A stretch of DNA of 64,000 nucleotides from the NCBI RefSeq assembly GCF_042677945.1, contig NZ_JBHUDN010000014.1; one strand, given 5' to 3'. The notes beneath the pieces are model-generated. The model worked only from the letters and a program-made list of their open reading frames with translations. It was not told the origin of the DNA and did no database searches. This DNA is from Haloplanus litoreus. GTDB taxonomy: Archaea; Halobacteriota; Halobacteria; Halobacteriales; Haloferacaceae. Within the stretch, counting starts at the first letter, position 1. Every line of letters starts with the position of its first letter. Made by a program: the position numbers and the translations under genes. Positions 17,189 through 25,921 of the stretch are shown here, piece by piece.

Positions 17189-18340
17189 TCAGGTCCCGAT
17201 CCGACGGTGGCCCGTGCACCGCCGCTCGACGAACGCCCAGTCGACGTCGACGCCGAGGCCCGGGCCGTCGGGAACTGGCATCCGGCCGTCGTCGTCGACG
17301 GCTTCCGGATCGCCCTCGAACCCCTGATTCAGGATCCAGTCGCTCTCGGGGTTGAGAAGGCCGTGTTCGAAGTAACTGGAGTTTCGGAGCGCGCTCATGA
17401 GATGCGCGTGCGCCGGCCCGCCGAGCAGGAGTTCCACGTCGACGCCGAACGATTCGGCGGTTTCTGCCGTCTTGAGTGCGCCGGTGATGCCGCCGTCGAG
17501 GTGGGCGCTCGCACGGACGAGATCCGTCGTCTCCGACGCGAGGCTGTTGGCGGCGCCGTAGGGGCCAGTGCGGACGTGTTCGAGGCCGAGCATCGGCGTG
17601 TCGAGTTCGTCGACGAGTTTCTTCACTGCCCGCTCGCTCACGCCCCCGTCGTGGAACGGGTCCTCGTACCAGCGGAAGTCGAGTGCGTCGAGGGCACGGC
17701 CGACCTCCAGGGCGTCGGCGTAGGTTCGGTAGAGGCTGGAGGCGTCGAGCATGAGGTCCATCCGGTCGCCGACGCGGTCGGCGAGTGCGTCACAGATGGC
17801 CACGTCGACGTCGGGGCGGACGTCGGGGTGGCCGTGGAACTTGAACCCCTCGTACCCCCGGTCGAGACACGCCTCCGCGAAGTCGGCGAACGCCTCGGGA
17901 CCGTCGAGGCCGCCGTTGTCGTCGACGAACATGGTCGAGGCGTAGGTCGGTAAGGAGTCGCGGCCGCCGCCGAGAAGCGTCGAGACGGACTCGCCGTAGT
18001 GGGTGCCCGCGAGGTCCCAGAGCGCGACGTCGATGGGACCGACCCCGAAGTGGTCGGTGTGACGGAGTGCCCGCCAGCAGTCTTGCCAGATCTCCCGCCG
18101 TTCCAGCGGGTCGCGGCCTACGACGTGCTCCTCGGCCACCATCTCGATTTGCGCGATCATCGGCGGCGTGAAGGCGAACCCGCGGTAGTGTCCCTCCGTC
18201 CCGTCGGCGGTGCGGATGGTGAGGACGAAGCCGGGGGGTTCGAGCGTCGAGTCGGGATCGTACACCCAGTTACCGCCCACGGTCCCGGTCCGCGCCACCT
18301 CGTAGTCGAACTCGTGGATTTCGATTTCGCTGATTCGCAT
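17189..18340 (-). CDS. Enolase-superfamily (mandelate racemase/muconate lactonizing) enzyme
   Basis: Enzyme of 383 residues with an N-terminal capping domain and a TIM barrel binding one Mg2+. Evidence includes MRISEIEIHEFDYEV, VGPIDVALWDLAGTHYG, the KxH-type catalytic strand GFKFHGHPD (KFH), metal ligands in LMLDASSLYRTY (Asp), FRWYEDPFHD (Glu) and GLEHVRTGP (Glu), and a C-terminal SSYFEHGLL stretch. The overall look suggests a sugar-acid dehydratase or related activity, but the substrate is not evident. A large in-frame extension upstream (to 18613) was not taken as part of it because MRISEI is the standard start of the fold; that extension holds a zinc-ribbon-like segment described separately. 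Confidence 0.85.
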   Translation of the reverse strand: MRISEIEIHEFDYEVARTGTVGGNWVYDPDSTLEPPGFVLTIRTADGTEGHYRGFAFTPPMIAQIEMVAEEHVVGRDPLERREIWQDCWRALRHTDHFGVGPIDVALWDLAGTHYGESVSTLLGGGRDSLPTYASTMFVDDNGGLDGPEAFADFAEACLDRGYEGFKFHGHPDVRPDVDVAICDALADRVGDRMDLMLDASSLYRTYADALEVGRALDALDFRWYEDPFHDGGVSERAVKKLVDELDTPMLGLEHVRTGPYGAANSLASETTDLVRASAHLDGGITGALKTAETAESFGVDVELLLGGPAHAHLMSALRNSSYFEHGLLNPESDWILNQGFEGDPEAVDDDGRMPVPDGPGLGVDVDWAFVERRCTGHRRIGT

Positions 18341-18394
18341 CGACGAAGTGTCGGGGGCGGCCGAGAAAGTCCTTGGGGCGCCGTCGCGACGGCT

Positions 18395-18550
18395 CCGCGA
18401 CGAGTCGGGGCGACTCAGGGTCTGCAGGACGCCATCACAGCCCGGACCGGCGGTGAGCGATTCGGCGCTACAGAGCCGTTTGCCACACTCCAGACACTCG
18501 GACGGCTGTTCGTCCTGGTTGCGGGGGGCTGGATCGGGCGGTGTCGGCAC
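18395..18550 (-). pseudogene. Degenerate rubrerythrin-like zinc-ribbon segment
   Basis: In the same frame as the enolase-superfamily gene, but upstream of it, a segment from a GTG at 18550 reads VPTPPDPAPRNQDEQPSECL then ECGKRLCSAESLTAGPGC and GVLQTLSRP. This follows the layout of small haloarchaeal rubrerythrin-like zinc ribbons (C-x2-C, ~15 residues, C-P-x-C, then a 'NLSRP'-like end) but the second knuckle has one cysteine instead of two and there is no stop after it; the frame runs on into the downstream gene. It could be a decaying small gene or chance. Low confidence. Confidence 0.3.
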
Positions 18551-18554
18551 ACTA

Positions 18555-18568
18555 TCAACTATTCCGCA
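18555..18568 (+). repeat. Dispersed 14-mer, copy 1
   Basis: TCAACTATTCCGCA, exactly repeated at 34037-34050 where it abuts a start codon; a related GACTATTCCG occurs at 51737-51746, also just before a gene (minus strand). Here it precedes, on the minus strand, the possible zinc-ribbon start. Confidence 0.45.
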
Positions 18569-18658
18569 ATGGTGTCTGGTGACTCTTGTCGGTCCCGTGG
18601 TGACTGGACACACGTTGGATCGTGGGGGCCACGGCGCGGAACGGGCGGGTCGGGGAGT

Positions 18659-18676
18659 GATACGGACTGTTGTCCG
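18659..18676 (+). repeat. Dispersed intergenic 18-mer, variant copy
   Basis: GATACGGACTGTTGTCCG differs from the exact copies at 14075 and 30164 at three positions. It is followed by GTTCCGGCAGTCGACCG, resembling the bases after copy 1. It lies about 105 bases before the substrate-binding protein gene. Confidence 0.5.
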
Positions 18677-18780
18677 TCGGTTCCGGCAGTCGACCGTCCC
18701 GTGTCGGCGAGGGCGTCATAGACCGCGGCAAGACTCACCCGGGGTGGAGCCGTTTTCACCGGGCGCCTCCTCGTCTGTCT

Positions 18781-19842
18781 GTGCACTCCAACGGGCTTTC
18801 GCGACGCAGCCTCCTCAAGCGGACCGGCGGTGCCGCCGCCGGACTCTCGGTCGGGACGACCGGATGTCTCGGCGAGAGCGGCGCCGGCGGCAGTTCGGCC
18901 CCCGATTCGCTCACCCTCGGGACCCTCGACGTCTTTCCGATGATGCAGTACTTCGTCATCGAGCAGCAGGGCTGGTACGACGAACTCGGCCCGGACATCG
19001 AGGTGAAGAGCTTCGGCGGCGGGCCGCCGTTGGTGCAGGCCTACGCCTCGGGCGACATCGACTTCGCCTACGTCGGGATCAGTCCCGGCACCGTCGCCAT
19101 CGCCAACGGTATCGCCTCGAAGGTGGTCGCCGCGAACGTCCTCGAACCGAACGTGATGGTCGGGGGGGCGACGTTCCGGTCGTACTGGGCCGACCACGGC
19201 CCGGACGCCTTCCGGCGCTTCCGCGAGGCGGAGGGTCGCAAGCCGCGCTTCGCGACGCTCCCCGCGGGGTCGACGCCCGACGTCTTCTTGCGCTACTGGA
19301 TCACCGAGACGCTGGGGCTGGATCTGGACGTGATCGAAATCGTCGGACAGAGTCCGAGCGCCCTTCGGTCGACGCTCTCGTCCGGACAGGCCGACGCCGG
19401 GAGCGTGATCGAACCCATCCCGACGGCGCTGGAAGCCGACCCCGACAGCGACATGGATCCGTTCCGGTACGCCGGCGAGATCATGCCGGGACAGCCGGGT
19501 GCCGTCCTCCAGCCTTCCCAGGCGCTGATCGACGAGCAACCCGACCTGGTCCGGCGGTTGGTGGAGATTCACGTCCGCGCGACGGAGTTCATCCAGCGGA
19601 ACCGGGCGCAGGCCGTGGGCATGGCGAGCGAGGTGATCGGATCCGACATCCTCTCGACCGAGGTAGCCGAGCGAGCCATCGAGTCGCCGGCCTCGAACTT
19701 CGTCTCGGACCCGCACCGCATCGTCGACAAGACGCTCGTCTACAACGACTTCCACCAGCAACTCGACTCCGTCGACACCGACCTCACCGCGGACGACGTG
19801 TTCGACCACAGCTTCTACGACGAGGTGAGCGATGGCGGGTAG
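18781..19842 (+). CDS. NitT/TauT-type ABC transporter substrate-binding lipoprotein
   Basis: Secreted binding protein of 353 residues from a GTG start. The signal is Tat-type: SRRSLLKR followed by a hydrophobic GGAAAGLSVGTTGC, with the Cys (about residue 29) as lipid anchor. The mature part has the SsuA/THI5-like fold signature: LTLGTLDVFPMMQYFVIEQQGW in pieces, GPPLVQAYASGDIDFAYVGISPG, FATLPAGSTPDVFLRYWI and GQADAGSVIEP. The first gene of a three-gene importer; the permease starts 11 bases before its stop. Ligand (nitrate, sulfonate, taurine, thiamine precursor) cannot be decided. A TTG at 18670 is in frame but would place a hydrophilic tail before the signal. Confidence 0.87.
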   Translation: MHSNGLSRRSLLKRTGGAAAGLSVGTTGCLGESGAGGSSAPDSLTLGTLDVFPMMQYFVIEQQGWYDELGPDIEVKSFGGGPPLVQAYASGDIDFAYVGISPGTVAIANGIASKVVAANVLEPNVMVGGATFRSYWADHGPDAFRRFREAEGRKPRFATLPAGSTPDVFLRYWITETLGLDLDVIEIVGQSPSALRSTLSSGQADAGSVIEPIPTALEADPDSDMDPFRYAGEIMPGQPGAVLQPSQALIDEQPDLVRRLVEIHVRATEFIQRNRAQAVGMASEVIGSDILSTEVAERAIESPASNFVSDPHRIVDKTLVYNDFHQQLDSVDTDLTADDVFDHSFYDEVSDGG

Positions 19843-20632
19843 TACCGGTTCGGACGCACTGACGTATCCGACGGGCGGCGGGTTCCGTATCGAGGGGGGC
19901 CGCTCGCTCCTGCTCAGGGTCGGCGCGCTGGCCGTCTTCGTCGCCCTGTGGTGGGGTGTCGCTCTGGTGACGCCGCGGAACCTCCTGCCACGGCCCCCCG
20001 CCGTGCTCGCCGTCCTCGTGGCCGATGCGGCCTCCGGCCAGTTGTTCGAACTCGTCTACCGGAGCCTTCGACACTACGTCCCCGGCCTGCTGATCGGGTC
20101 GGCGCTCGGCATGGGTGTCGGGGTGCTGGTCGGGTGGTCGGAGTTCGCCGACCGGACCGTCGGCACCGTCGCGGGCATCCTGCGTCCGGTACCGCCGCTA
20201 GCGTGGATTCCGTTCGCGATCATCTGGTTCGGGCTGAACGACCGCGGGGCGGCATTCATCATCGCCATCGTCGCGTTCTGGATCAACTACTACAACGCCG
20301 AGAGTGGGGTGGCGAACGTGGACTCCCGGCTGCTGGAGGTCGGACGCTCGCTGGGGACGGACTCGGACTTCCGGCTGATCCGACGGGTCGTTCTCCCCTC
20401 GGCGACGCCGGAGTTGTTCACCGGCTTCCGGACCGCCGCCGGCCAGGCGTGGATGGTGATGGTCGCGGCCGAACTGCTCGGCGTGCCCGGCATCGGCAAA
20501 CACCTGTGGGACGCCGCGAACTTCCTCCAGATGCAGGTGGTCATCGCCTACATGCTGGTCATCGGCGTCCTCTTCCTGTGTTCGGACCGGGCGATCAAAC
20601 TCGTGGAGGCGCGAACGCTCACATGGCGGTGA
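19832..20632 (+). CDS. NitT/TauT-type ABC transporter permease
   Basis: Membrane protein of 266 residues with about six helices. The binding-protein-dependent transport motif is clear: EVGRSLGTDSDFRLIRRVVLPSATPELFTGFRTAAGQAW, read in parts, with the EAA-loop glycine. LRPVPPLAWIPFAIIWFGLND is typical of the SsuC/TauC branch. It overlaps the binding-protein gene by 11 bases and the ATPase gene by 10, so all three are co-translated. Confidence 0.9.
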   Translation: MAGSTGSDALTYPTGGGFRIEGGRSLLLRVGALAVFVALWWGVALVTPRNLLPRPPAVLAVLVADAASGQLFELVYRSLRHYVPGLLIGSALGMGVGVLVGWSEFADRTVGTVAGILRPVPPLAWIPFAIIWFGLNDRGAAFIIAIVAFWINYYNAESGVANVDSRLLEVGRSLGTDSDFRLIRRVVLPSATPELFTGFRTAAGQAWMVMVAAELLGVPGIGKHLWDAANFLQMQVVIAYMLVIGVLFLCSDRAIKLVEARTLTWR

Positions 20633-21414
20633 ATCGAACGGACGCGACGTCGACGACGGAGCCACAGATTGCCGTCGACGGCGTCTCGAAGACCTACCGA
20701 AGCGAGAGCGGCCCGGTCCACGCACTCGACGACGTCAGCTTCGGCGTCGGGCGCGGCGAATTCGTCTCCATCGTCGGCCCGTCGGGATCGGGGAAATCCA
20801 CGGTCTTCCGCATCGTCGCGGGTCTGGAGGCGGCCACGGAGGGCGAGGTGCGCGTCGAGGGTCTCCCGGTCACCGGTCCGGGGCCGGACCGCGGCATGGT
20901 GTTCCAGGACGACGCCCTGTTCCCGTGGCGGACCGTCGCGAAGAACGTCGCCTACGGGCTGGAGGAAGTCGGCCCGCCCGAAGGGGTCACCGTCGAGGAA
21001 CGGGTCGACCACTGTCTGGACCTGGTCGGCCTGACGGAGAAGGCGTCGGCGTACCCGAAGGAACTCTCCGGCGGGCAGCGACAGCGCGTGGGCATCGCCC
21101 GGGCGCTCGCGGTCGATCCGCCGATCCTGCTCATGGACGAACCGTTCGGCAGCGTCGACGCCCGGACGAAGGCGTCGCTCCACCGGGAACTGCTCGACAT
21201 CTGGGCGGAGACTCGCAAGACCATCTGTTTCGTCACTCACGACATCGAGGAGGCCGTCTACCTCTCCGATCGGATCGTCGTCTTCTCCGGCGGTCCGGGG
21301 ACCGTCCGCGACGAGATTACGGTCGACCTCTCCCGTCCCCGTGACCGAACCGGCGACGACTTCACTGCGGTCAAGCGGGACGTTCTGGCGTACTTCGAGG
21401 ACGACGAGGACTGA
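20623..21414 (+). CDS. NitT/TauT-type ABC transporter ATPase
   Basis: ATPase of 263 residues energising the upstream permease. Walker A GPSGSGKST (52-60), Q-loop MVFQDDALFPWRTV (the FPW is usual in this branch), signature LSGGQRQRVG (148-157), Walker B ILLMDEPFGSVDA and switch VTHDIEEAVYLSDR. Last gene of the importer operon; 48 bases later a new TATA box starts the UspA gene. The operon divergently faces the enolase-superfamily gene, which might hint at a shared substrate, but that is only positional. Confidence 0.92.
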   Translation: MAVNRTDATSTTEPQIAVDGVSKTYRSESGPVHALDDVSFGVGRGEFVSIVGPSGSGKSTVFRIVAGLEAATEGEVRVEGLPVTGPGPDRGMVFQDDALFPWRTVAKNVAYGLEEVGPPEGVTVEERVDHCLDLVGLTEKASAYPKELSGGQRQRVGIARALAVDPPILLMDEPFGSVDARTKASLHRELLDIWAETRKTICFVTHDIEEAVYLSDRIVVFSGGPGTVRDEITVDLSRPRDRTGDDFTAVKRDVLAYFEDDED

Positions 21415-21462
21415 ACGCGACCGCCGCCCCGTTTTTTATTCCTGGCTCGTGTCGGCTGTCGT

Positions 21463-22344
21463 ATGTTCGACAGGATCCTCTTCCCGACCGACGGCAGCGA
21501 CGGGGCGGCGGCGGCCTTCGATCACACCCTCGAACTGGCCCGTTCCCACGACGCTACCGTCTACGTGCTCAACGTGGCGAACACGTCCCGGGACAGCGTC
21601 ACCCAGATCCGGGGCGACGTGATCGACACCCTCGAACGCGAGGGGGAGACCATCGTCCAGGAGGCGGCCGAACGGGCGAGCGCACGGGACGTCCCGACCG
21701 TCACGGAGGTGTTGCAGGGGGAGCCGTACAGCACCATCGTCGACTACGCCCCAGCCAACGACATCGACCTGATCGTCATGCCTACCCACGGCCGCCGCGG
21801 TCTGGAACGCTTCCTTCTCGGTAGTACGACCGAACGGGTCGTCAGGCGCTCGGAGGTGCCGGTGCTCACCATCCGTCCCGACGACGGCGTGTCCGTTCGG
21901 TACCCCTACCGGAGCGTGCTGGTACCGACCGACGGGAGCGATCCCGCGTCGGCAGCCCTCGACCTGGCGGTGGGCGTGGTCACGGCCGGCGAGTCCGACC
22001 TCCACCTCCTCTCGGTCGTCGACGTGGCGAGTCTGGGAGTCGACGTCCGCGCCGACATCGCCGTCGACTCGCTGGAGGAGAGCGCGCGCGAGGTTCTGGA
22101 GGCGGCCGAACGAACGGCGACGGCGGCCGGGGTCGACCCGGCGGCGACACGGGTCGAGTTCGGAACCGCTATCGCGCGTGTCGTCCGCGACTACGTCGAC
22201 GACAACGACGTCGACCTGATCGTCGTGGGCACGCACGGCCGGACCGGGTTCGACCGGTACGTCCTCGGGAGCGTCACCGAGATGCTGATCCGAACGGCCA
22301 CGGTGCCGGTGTTGACGGTCAGGGACGAGTCCCCGGAATCCTGA
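21463..22344 (+). CDS. Tandem universal stress protein
   Basis: Cytosolic protein of 293 residues with two UspA domains. Domain 1 begins MFDRILFPTDGSDGA and ends VMPTHGRRGLERFLLGSTTERVV with the ATP-binding G-x2-G-x9-G-S/T-type loop; domain 2 begins YPYRSVLVPTDGSDPA and ends VVGTHGRTGFDRYVLGSVTEML. Both loops look intact, so both could bind nucleotide. TTTTTTATTC at about 21432-21440 is a TATA box some 27 bases before the ATG, pointing to a leaderless monocistron. Confidence 0.92.
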   Translation: MFDRILFPTDGSDGAAAAFDHTLELARSHDATVYVLNVANTSRDSVTQIRGDVIDTLEREGETIVQEAAERASARDVPTVTEVLQGEPYSTIVDYAPANDIDLIVMPTHGRRGLERFLLGSTTERVVRRSEVPVLTIRPDDGVSVRYPYRSVLVPTDGSDPASAALDLAVGVVTAGESDLHLLSVVDVASLGVDVRADIAVDSLEESAREVLEAAERTATAAGVDPAATRVEFGTAIARVVRDYVDDNDVDLIVVGTHGRTGFDRYVLGSVTEMLIRTATVPVLTVRDESPES

Positions 22345-22390
22345 TCGATAGGCGACAGACGATTATCACGCGATAGAACCAGCGAACAGC

Positions 22391-22398
22391 TTTATCGC
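22391..22398 (+). promoter_or_regulatory. TATA box of the HemAT gene
   Basis: TTTATCGC is 24-31 bases before the ATG at 22422, correct for a leaderless start. Confidence 0.5.
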
Positions 22399-22421
22399 CC
22401 CCACTCGCGGACCGTGGATTC

Positions 22422-23945
22422 ATGCAGGACTTCGACTCGGCGTTCGGCCGGGGCGGTCTGAACGATCAGGTCTCGGTCGACGCCCTCATGGACGAGTGTG
22501 GGCTGGACGAGGACGAAATCGCCTGGCGCAAGGAGTTCGTCGGATTCGACGACGCCGACGCGCGCCGTCTCGCGAATCTGCAGGATCTGTTCGCCGAGCA
22601 GGCCGACCGGATCGCCGACGACTTCTACGAGAACCTGACCCGGCACGACCAGACCGAGCAGGTGATCGGGCGTTCGGAGAAGGGGGTCGAGCAGCTGAAA
22701 CGAACCCAATCGGCGTATCTGGTCTCGCTCGCCGACGGCGAGTACGGAATGGACTACTTCCGCAATCGCGCCCGGATCGGGAAGCTTCACGACCTCCTCG
22801 AGATGCCGATGAAACACTACATCGGTCAGTACGGCGTCTACTACGACCTTCTCGTGCCGCTCCTGATGGAGCGAATGGGGGATCGGCTGCTCACCCGCCT
22901 CGACGAGGAACTCGACGACGCAGACGAGACGGCCGTCGAACGCGCCGTGCGCTCGGAACTCGACGACGGTCTCGCGGAAGTGCTCTCCGTCCTCCGCATC
23001 ATCAACCTCGACATGCAGGTGGTCGCCGACACCTACATTCACTCCTACAGCGAGAAACTGGCGGCCACCATCGAAGAGAACGAGCAACTGATGGACGAGG
23101 TCGAACGTGATCTCGCGGGACCGGTGTCGACGCTGCGAGGGTCGGCCGAGGACGTGGCCGCGAGTGCGGCGTCGATCAGCGACCTCGCGGACGAACAGGC
23201 CGACACCGTCGGCGAAGTGGCCGGCGAGGTGTCGAACATGAGCGCGACGGTCGAGGAGATCGCCTCCACCGCGGACGAAGTAGCGACCACCAGCGAACGC
23301 GCCGAGGAACTGGCCACCGAGGGCCGTGAGGCGGCGACGGAGTCCATCGCGGTGATGGAACAGGTGAACGAATCCACCCACGCGGTGACGGCGGACGTGG
23401 ACGACCTCGAGGAACGGATCGACGAAATCGACGAAATCGTCGAAGTGATCAACGACATCGCCGACCAGACGAACCTGCTGGCGCTGAACGCGTCAATCGA
23501 GGCGGCGCGGGCGGGCGAAGCCGGCGACGGGTTCGCCGTCGTCGCCGACGAGGTCAAGAGCCTCGCGGAGGAGTCCCAGCATCACGCGGGCGACATCGAG
23601 GAGATGGTCGACGACATCAAAAACGAGACCGAATCGGCGGTTGAGAGCCTCGAAGCCACCGCCGAGGAGGTAGACCGCGGGGTCGAACAGATCGAATCGG
23701 CCATGACGAAACTCGAGGAGATCGTCGACGCCGTCGCCGACGCCTCCCGAGGCATCCGCGAGGTGTCGACCGCAACCGACGATCAGGCGGCGTCGACGGA
23801 GGAGGTAGCCAGCATGATCGACCAGTTGGTCGACCAGGCCGACCGGGTGGCCGAGGAGGTCGAACGCGTCGCCGAGGTCAACGACCAGCAGACCGAACGG
23901 ATTCGGGAGATCGACGAAACCGTCCAGCGACTGGGCACGAACTGA
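22422..23945 (+). CDS. hemAT: Globin-coupled aerotaxis transducer HemAT
   Basis: Soluble oxygen sensor of 507 residues for taxis. Residues 1-~190 are the sensor globin, with the proximal heme ligand expected in RIGKLHD: the His is residue 123, the same number as in characterised HemAT proteins. Residues ~230-507 are a methyl-accepting signalling domain: long heptad coils with Glu/Gln-rich methylation regions and the conserved hairpin tip INDIADQTNLLALNASIEA (about 345-365). No membrane helix is present. Output would be to CheA/CheW, none of which is in the window. It is monocistronic with its own TATA box. Confidence 0.95.
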   Translation: MQDFDSAFGRGGLNDQVSVDALMDECGLDEDEIAWRKEFVGFDDADARRLANLQDLFAEQADRIADDFYENLTRHDQTEQVIGRSEKGVEQLKRTQSAYLVSLADGEYGMDYFRNRARIGKLHDLLEMPMKHYIGQYGVYYDLLVPLLMERMGDRLLTRLDEELDDADETAVERAVRSELDDGLAEVLSVLRIINLDMQVVADTYIHSYSEKLAATIEENEQLMDEVERDLAGPVSTLRGSAEDVAASAASISDLADEQADTVGEVAGEVSNMSATVEEIASTADEVATTSERAEELATEGREAATESIAVMEQVNESTHAVTADVDDLEERIDEIDEIVEVINDIADQTNLLALNASIEAARAGEAGDGFAVVADEVKSLAEESQHHAGDIEEMVDDIKNETESAVESLEATAEEVDRGVEQIESAMTKLEEIVDAVADASRGIREVSTATDDQAASTEEVASMIDQLVDQADRVAEEVERVAEVNDQQTERIREIDETVQRLGTN

Positions 23946-24106
23946 TACGGAGCGTCCCGGTGGCCGTCATCGCGTGTCGATGACTCACCGGTAACGGCTT
24001 ACAACGAGCCGGGGCCACGCACTCCTCCGGCGAAGCCACCTTGATTACCCCCGGCCGTGTACGGAGGGAGTAACTCGATGAGGGATCCGGCTTCGGAGGG
24101 CGAGAC

Positions 24107-24934
24107 GTGGTAATCGATACGTTCACGCAGTTGTTCGGCACCGATCCCTTGATCCACGGCGCCGTGGGCGGCGTCGTCATCGCGACGTTCAACCTGCTTG
24201 GGGCGTCGCTGGTGTTCGTCTGGCGCGACCCGTCGGAGCGCGCCCTCGACGGCGCACTCGGGTTCGCTGCCGGCGTGATGCTCGCGGCGAGTTTCACGAG
24301 CCTCATCATCCCGGGGATCGAGACGTACTCGAACGGCAACCCGATTCCGGTGCTCGTGGGCGTCGCACTCGGGGCGCTCTTTCTCGACCGTTCGGACGTG
24401 CTGGTTCCTCACGCCCACTACCTCGTCTCGGGCCGGCGACGCACCGAGGCCGGGGGGACGGACCGTACCCTCCCCATCGACGACGACCGGTTCGCCGGAG
24501 TCGTCCTGTTCGTCCTCGCCATCACCCTCCACAACATGCCGGAGGGTTTGGCCGTGGGCGTCGGCTTCGGGAGCGGTGACCTCGCGACGGCCATTCCCCT
24601 GATGCTCGCAATCGGCATCCAGAACGTTCCGGAGGGGCTCGCCGTGTCGGTTGCGGCGATCAACGCGGGGCTGAACCGCCGTACCTACGCCGTCTTCGCG
24701 GGAATTCGATCCGGCGTCGTCGAGATTCCGCTGGCGATTCTCGGCGCCTACGCGGTCGGTACGGTGTCGGCACTCCTCCCTTACGCCATGGGATTTGCGG
24801 CCGGCGCGATGCTGTTCGTCATCAGCGACGAAATCGTCCCGGAGACACACCTCCGAGGACACGAACGCGTCGCGACCCTCGGCACGCTCGCGGGCGTCAT
24901 CGTGATGCTGTATCTGGATATATCACTCGGCTAA
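24107..24934 (+). CDS. ZIP family divalent metal transporter
   Basis: Membrane transporter of 275 residues with eight predicted helices. The two metal-site helices are visible: LHNMPEGLAVGVGFGSGD (TM4) and IQNVPEGLAVSVA (TM5), both with the H/N-x-x-P-E-G core; a short cytoplasmic loop between TM3 and TM4 has few His. The likely cargo is zinc or another divalent cation. The start is a GTG with a GGAGG Shine-Dalgarno (about 24095-24099) at proper spacing; the nearby ATG at 24078 is out of frame. No partner gene adjoins. Confidence 0.9.
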   Translation: MVIDTFTQLFGTDPLIHGAVGGVVIATFNLLGASLVFVWRDPSERALDGALGFAAGVMLAASFTSLIIPGIETYSNGNPIPVLVGVALGALFLDRSDVLVPHAHYLVSGRRRTEAGGTDRTLPIDDDRFAGVVLFVLAITLHNMPEGLAVGVGFGSGDLATAIPLMLAIGIQNVPEGLAVSVAAINAGLNRRTYAVFAGIRSGVVEIPLAILGAYAVGTVSALLPYAMGFAAGAMLFVISDEIVPETHLRGHERVATLGTLAGVIVMLYLDISLG

Positions 24935-25015
24935 TCGTTGTGGCGCCGGAGCGCCGCGGGGCCGCGTCTCGGCGGGCCACACGCGGAATTCTCATCGATT
25001 TGGAAAGATGGGGGT

Positions 25016-25025
25016 TTCATATATC
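25016..25025 (+). promoter_or_regulatory. TATA box of the small zinc-ribbon gene
   Basis: TTCATATATC lies 25-34 bases before the ATG at 25050, supporting that start over an upstream in-frame ATG at 25008, which would overlap the TATA box. Confidence 0.5.
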
Positions 25026-25049
25026 GGCGGCGACCCTACCGATTCAACG

Positions 25050-25223
25050 ATGAACGGGGGAACGGAGTTGGTGTTCCACTGTCCGGCCTGCGGTGAGTGC
25101 ATGGCCGTCAACGCGCCGATGCGGGAGGCGCTCCTGGACCAGGGCTGTGTGGTCTGTGGGAGCGTCGTCTCGCAGAGCGCGTTCTCTCCGTCCCCCGAAG
25201 CCAACGGCGACGGCACCGTCTGA
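25050..25223 (+). CDS. Small zinc-ribbon protein (DUF7560-like)
   Basis: Protein of 57 residues with two cysteine knuckles: FHCPACGECM (C-P-x-C) and QGCVVCGSVV (C-x2-C), spaced 20 residues apart as in single-ribbon haloarchaeal micro-proteins. The tail (SPSPEANGDGTV) is disordered. Such proteins are abundant in haloarchaea and of unknown role; they may bind nucleic acid or protein partners. The gene has its own TATA box and is followed by an intergenic hairpin. Confidence 0.75.
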   Translation: MNGGTELVFHCPACGECMAVNAPMREALLDQGCVVCGSVVSQSAFSPSPEANGDGTV

Positions 25224-25277
25224 GACGGACCGACGTGAGTCGTTTCCATCCGTGGCCCCGTGTCGACGACGGCCGAG

Positions 25278-25299
25278 ATACGGGTACGACGACCCGTAT
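25278..25299. promoter_or_regulatory. Perfect 8-bp inverted repeat in intergenic DNA
   Basis: ATACGGGT (25278-25285) and ACCCGTAT (25292-25299) flank a six-base loop ACGACG. It lies 55 bases after the zinc-ribbon stop and 175 before the next start, so it may be a transcript-end hairpin or an operator; neither can be settled from sequence. Confidence 0.35.
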
Positions 25300-25430
25300 G
25301 GGCCACACCGCGGTCCCGCTAGTAGCCGTTGGACGTCGTTGCACCCGTTCCGCGTCGGTCGGTGGTCGGACGCACGAGCAGCGCCACACGCTGCTGTAGA
25401 CCCGGCGGGTCGTCACGCGGCCGAGTTGCG

Positions 25431-25440
25431 CAAGTATAAA
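25431..25440 (+). promoter_or_regulatory. TATA box of the PPOX-fold gene
   Basis: CAAGTATAAA, about 35-40 bases before the ATG at 25475; transcription would begin roughly 10-15 bases before the start codon. Confidence 0.45.
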
Positions 25441-25474
25441 CAGTCACCTCCCCATCTTCGCACAGACAGCACGT

Positions 25475-25921
25475 ATGACTGTGGAGCAACAAACCGTGAT
25501 GACGGGGGAGGAAACCGATGCCCTCCTCGGGCGCCACGAGACCGGCGTCCTCTCTCTCGCCCGCGAGGACGAACCCTACGCGGTGCCGATATCGTACGGG
25601 TACGACGCGGGCAGCCGCCGCTTCTGTATGCGCCTGGTGTCGACGCCGGGCAGCGAGAAGCGACGCTTCCTCACCGACTCCCCGGCGGTTCGCTTCGTCG
25701 TGTACGAGGAAGCGGGGACGACGTATCGGAGCGTCATCGCGGTCGGCCGCCTCGAACGCCTCCGGACGTCGGAGCTCACGCCTGACCACGTCGAACGGTA
25801 CGGCGCAGCCAAGCGGCCGCTGTTCGAGATGTGGGGCGAATCGAAGGCGGAACTGGACATCGATCTCTACGAACTCGACCCGACGGAGCTGAGTGGCCGT
25901 CGCATCGAGGTCGAGCCGTAA
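25475..25921 (+). CDS. Pyridoxamine 5'-phosphate oxidase-family flavin protein
   Basis: Split-barrel protein of 148 residues. The N-terminus MTGEETDALLGRHETGVLSL and YAVPISYGYDAGSRRFCMRL are the FMN/F420-binding strands of this family, and VRFVVYEEAGTTYRSVIAVGRLE completes the barrel. Haloarchaeal members are annotated as PPOX-fold but rarely act in vitamin B6 synthesis; a general flavin reductase or haem/F420 protein is as likely. Its TAA stop abuts, base to base, the stop of the convergent HTH gene. Confidence 0.82.
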   Translation: MTVEQQTVMTGEETDALLGRHETGVLSLAREDEPYAVPISYGYDAGSRRFCMRLVSTPGSEKRRFLTDSPAVRFVVYEEAGTTYRSVIAVGRLERLRTSELTPDHVERYGAAKRPLFEMWGESKAELDIDLYELDPTELSGRRIEVEP

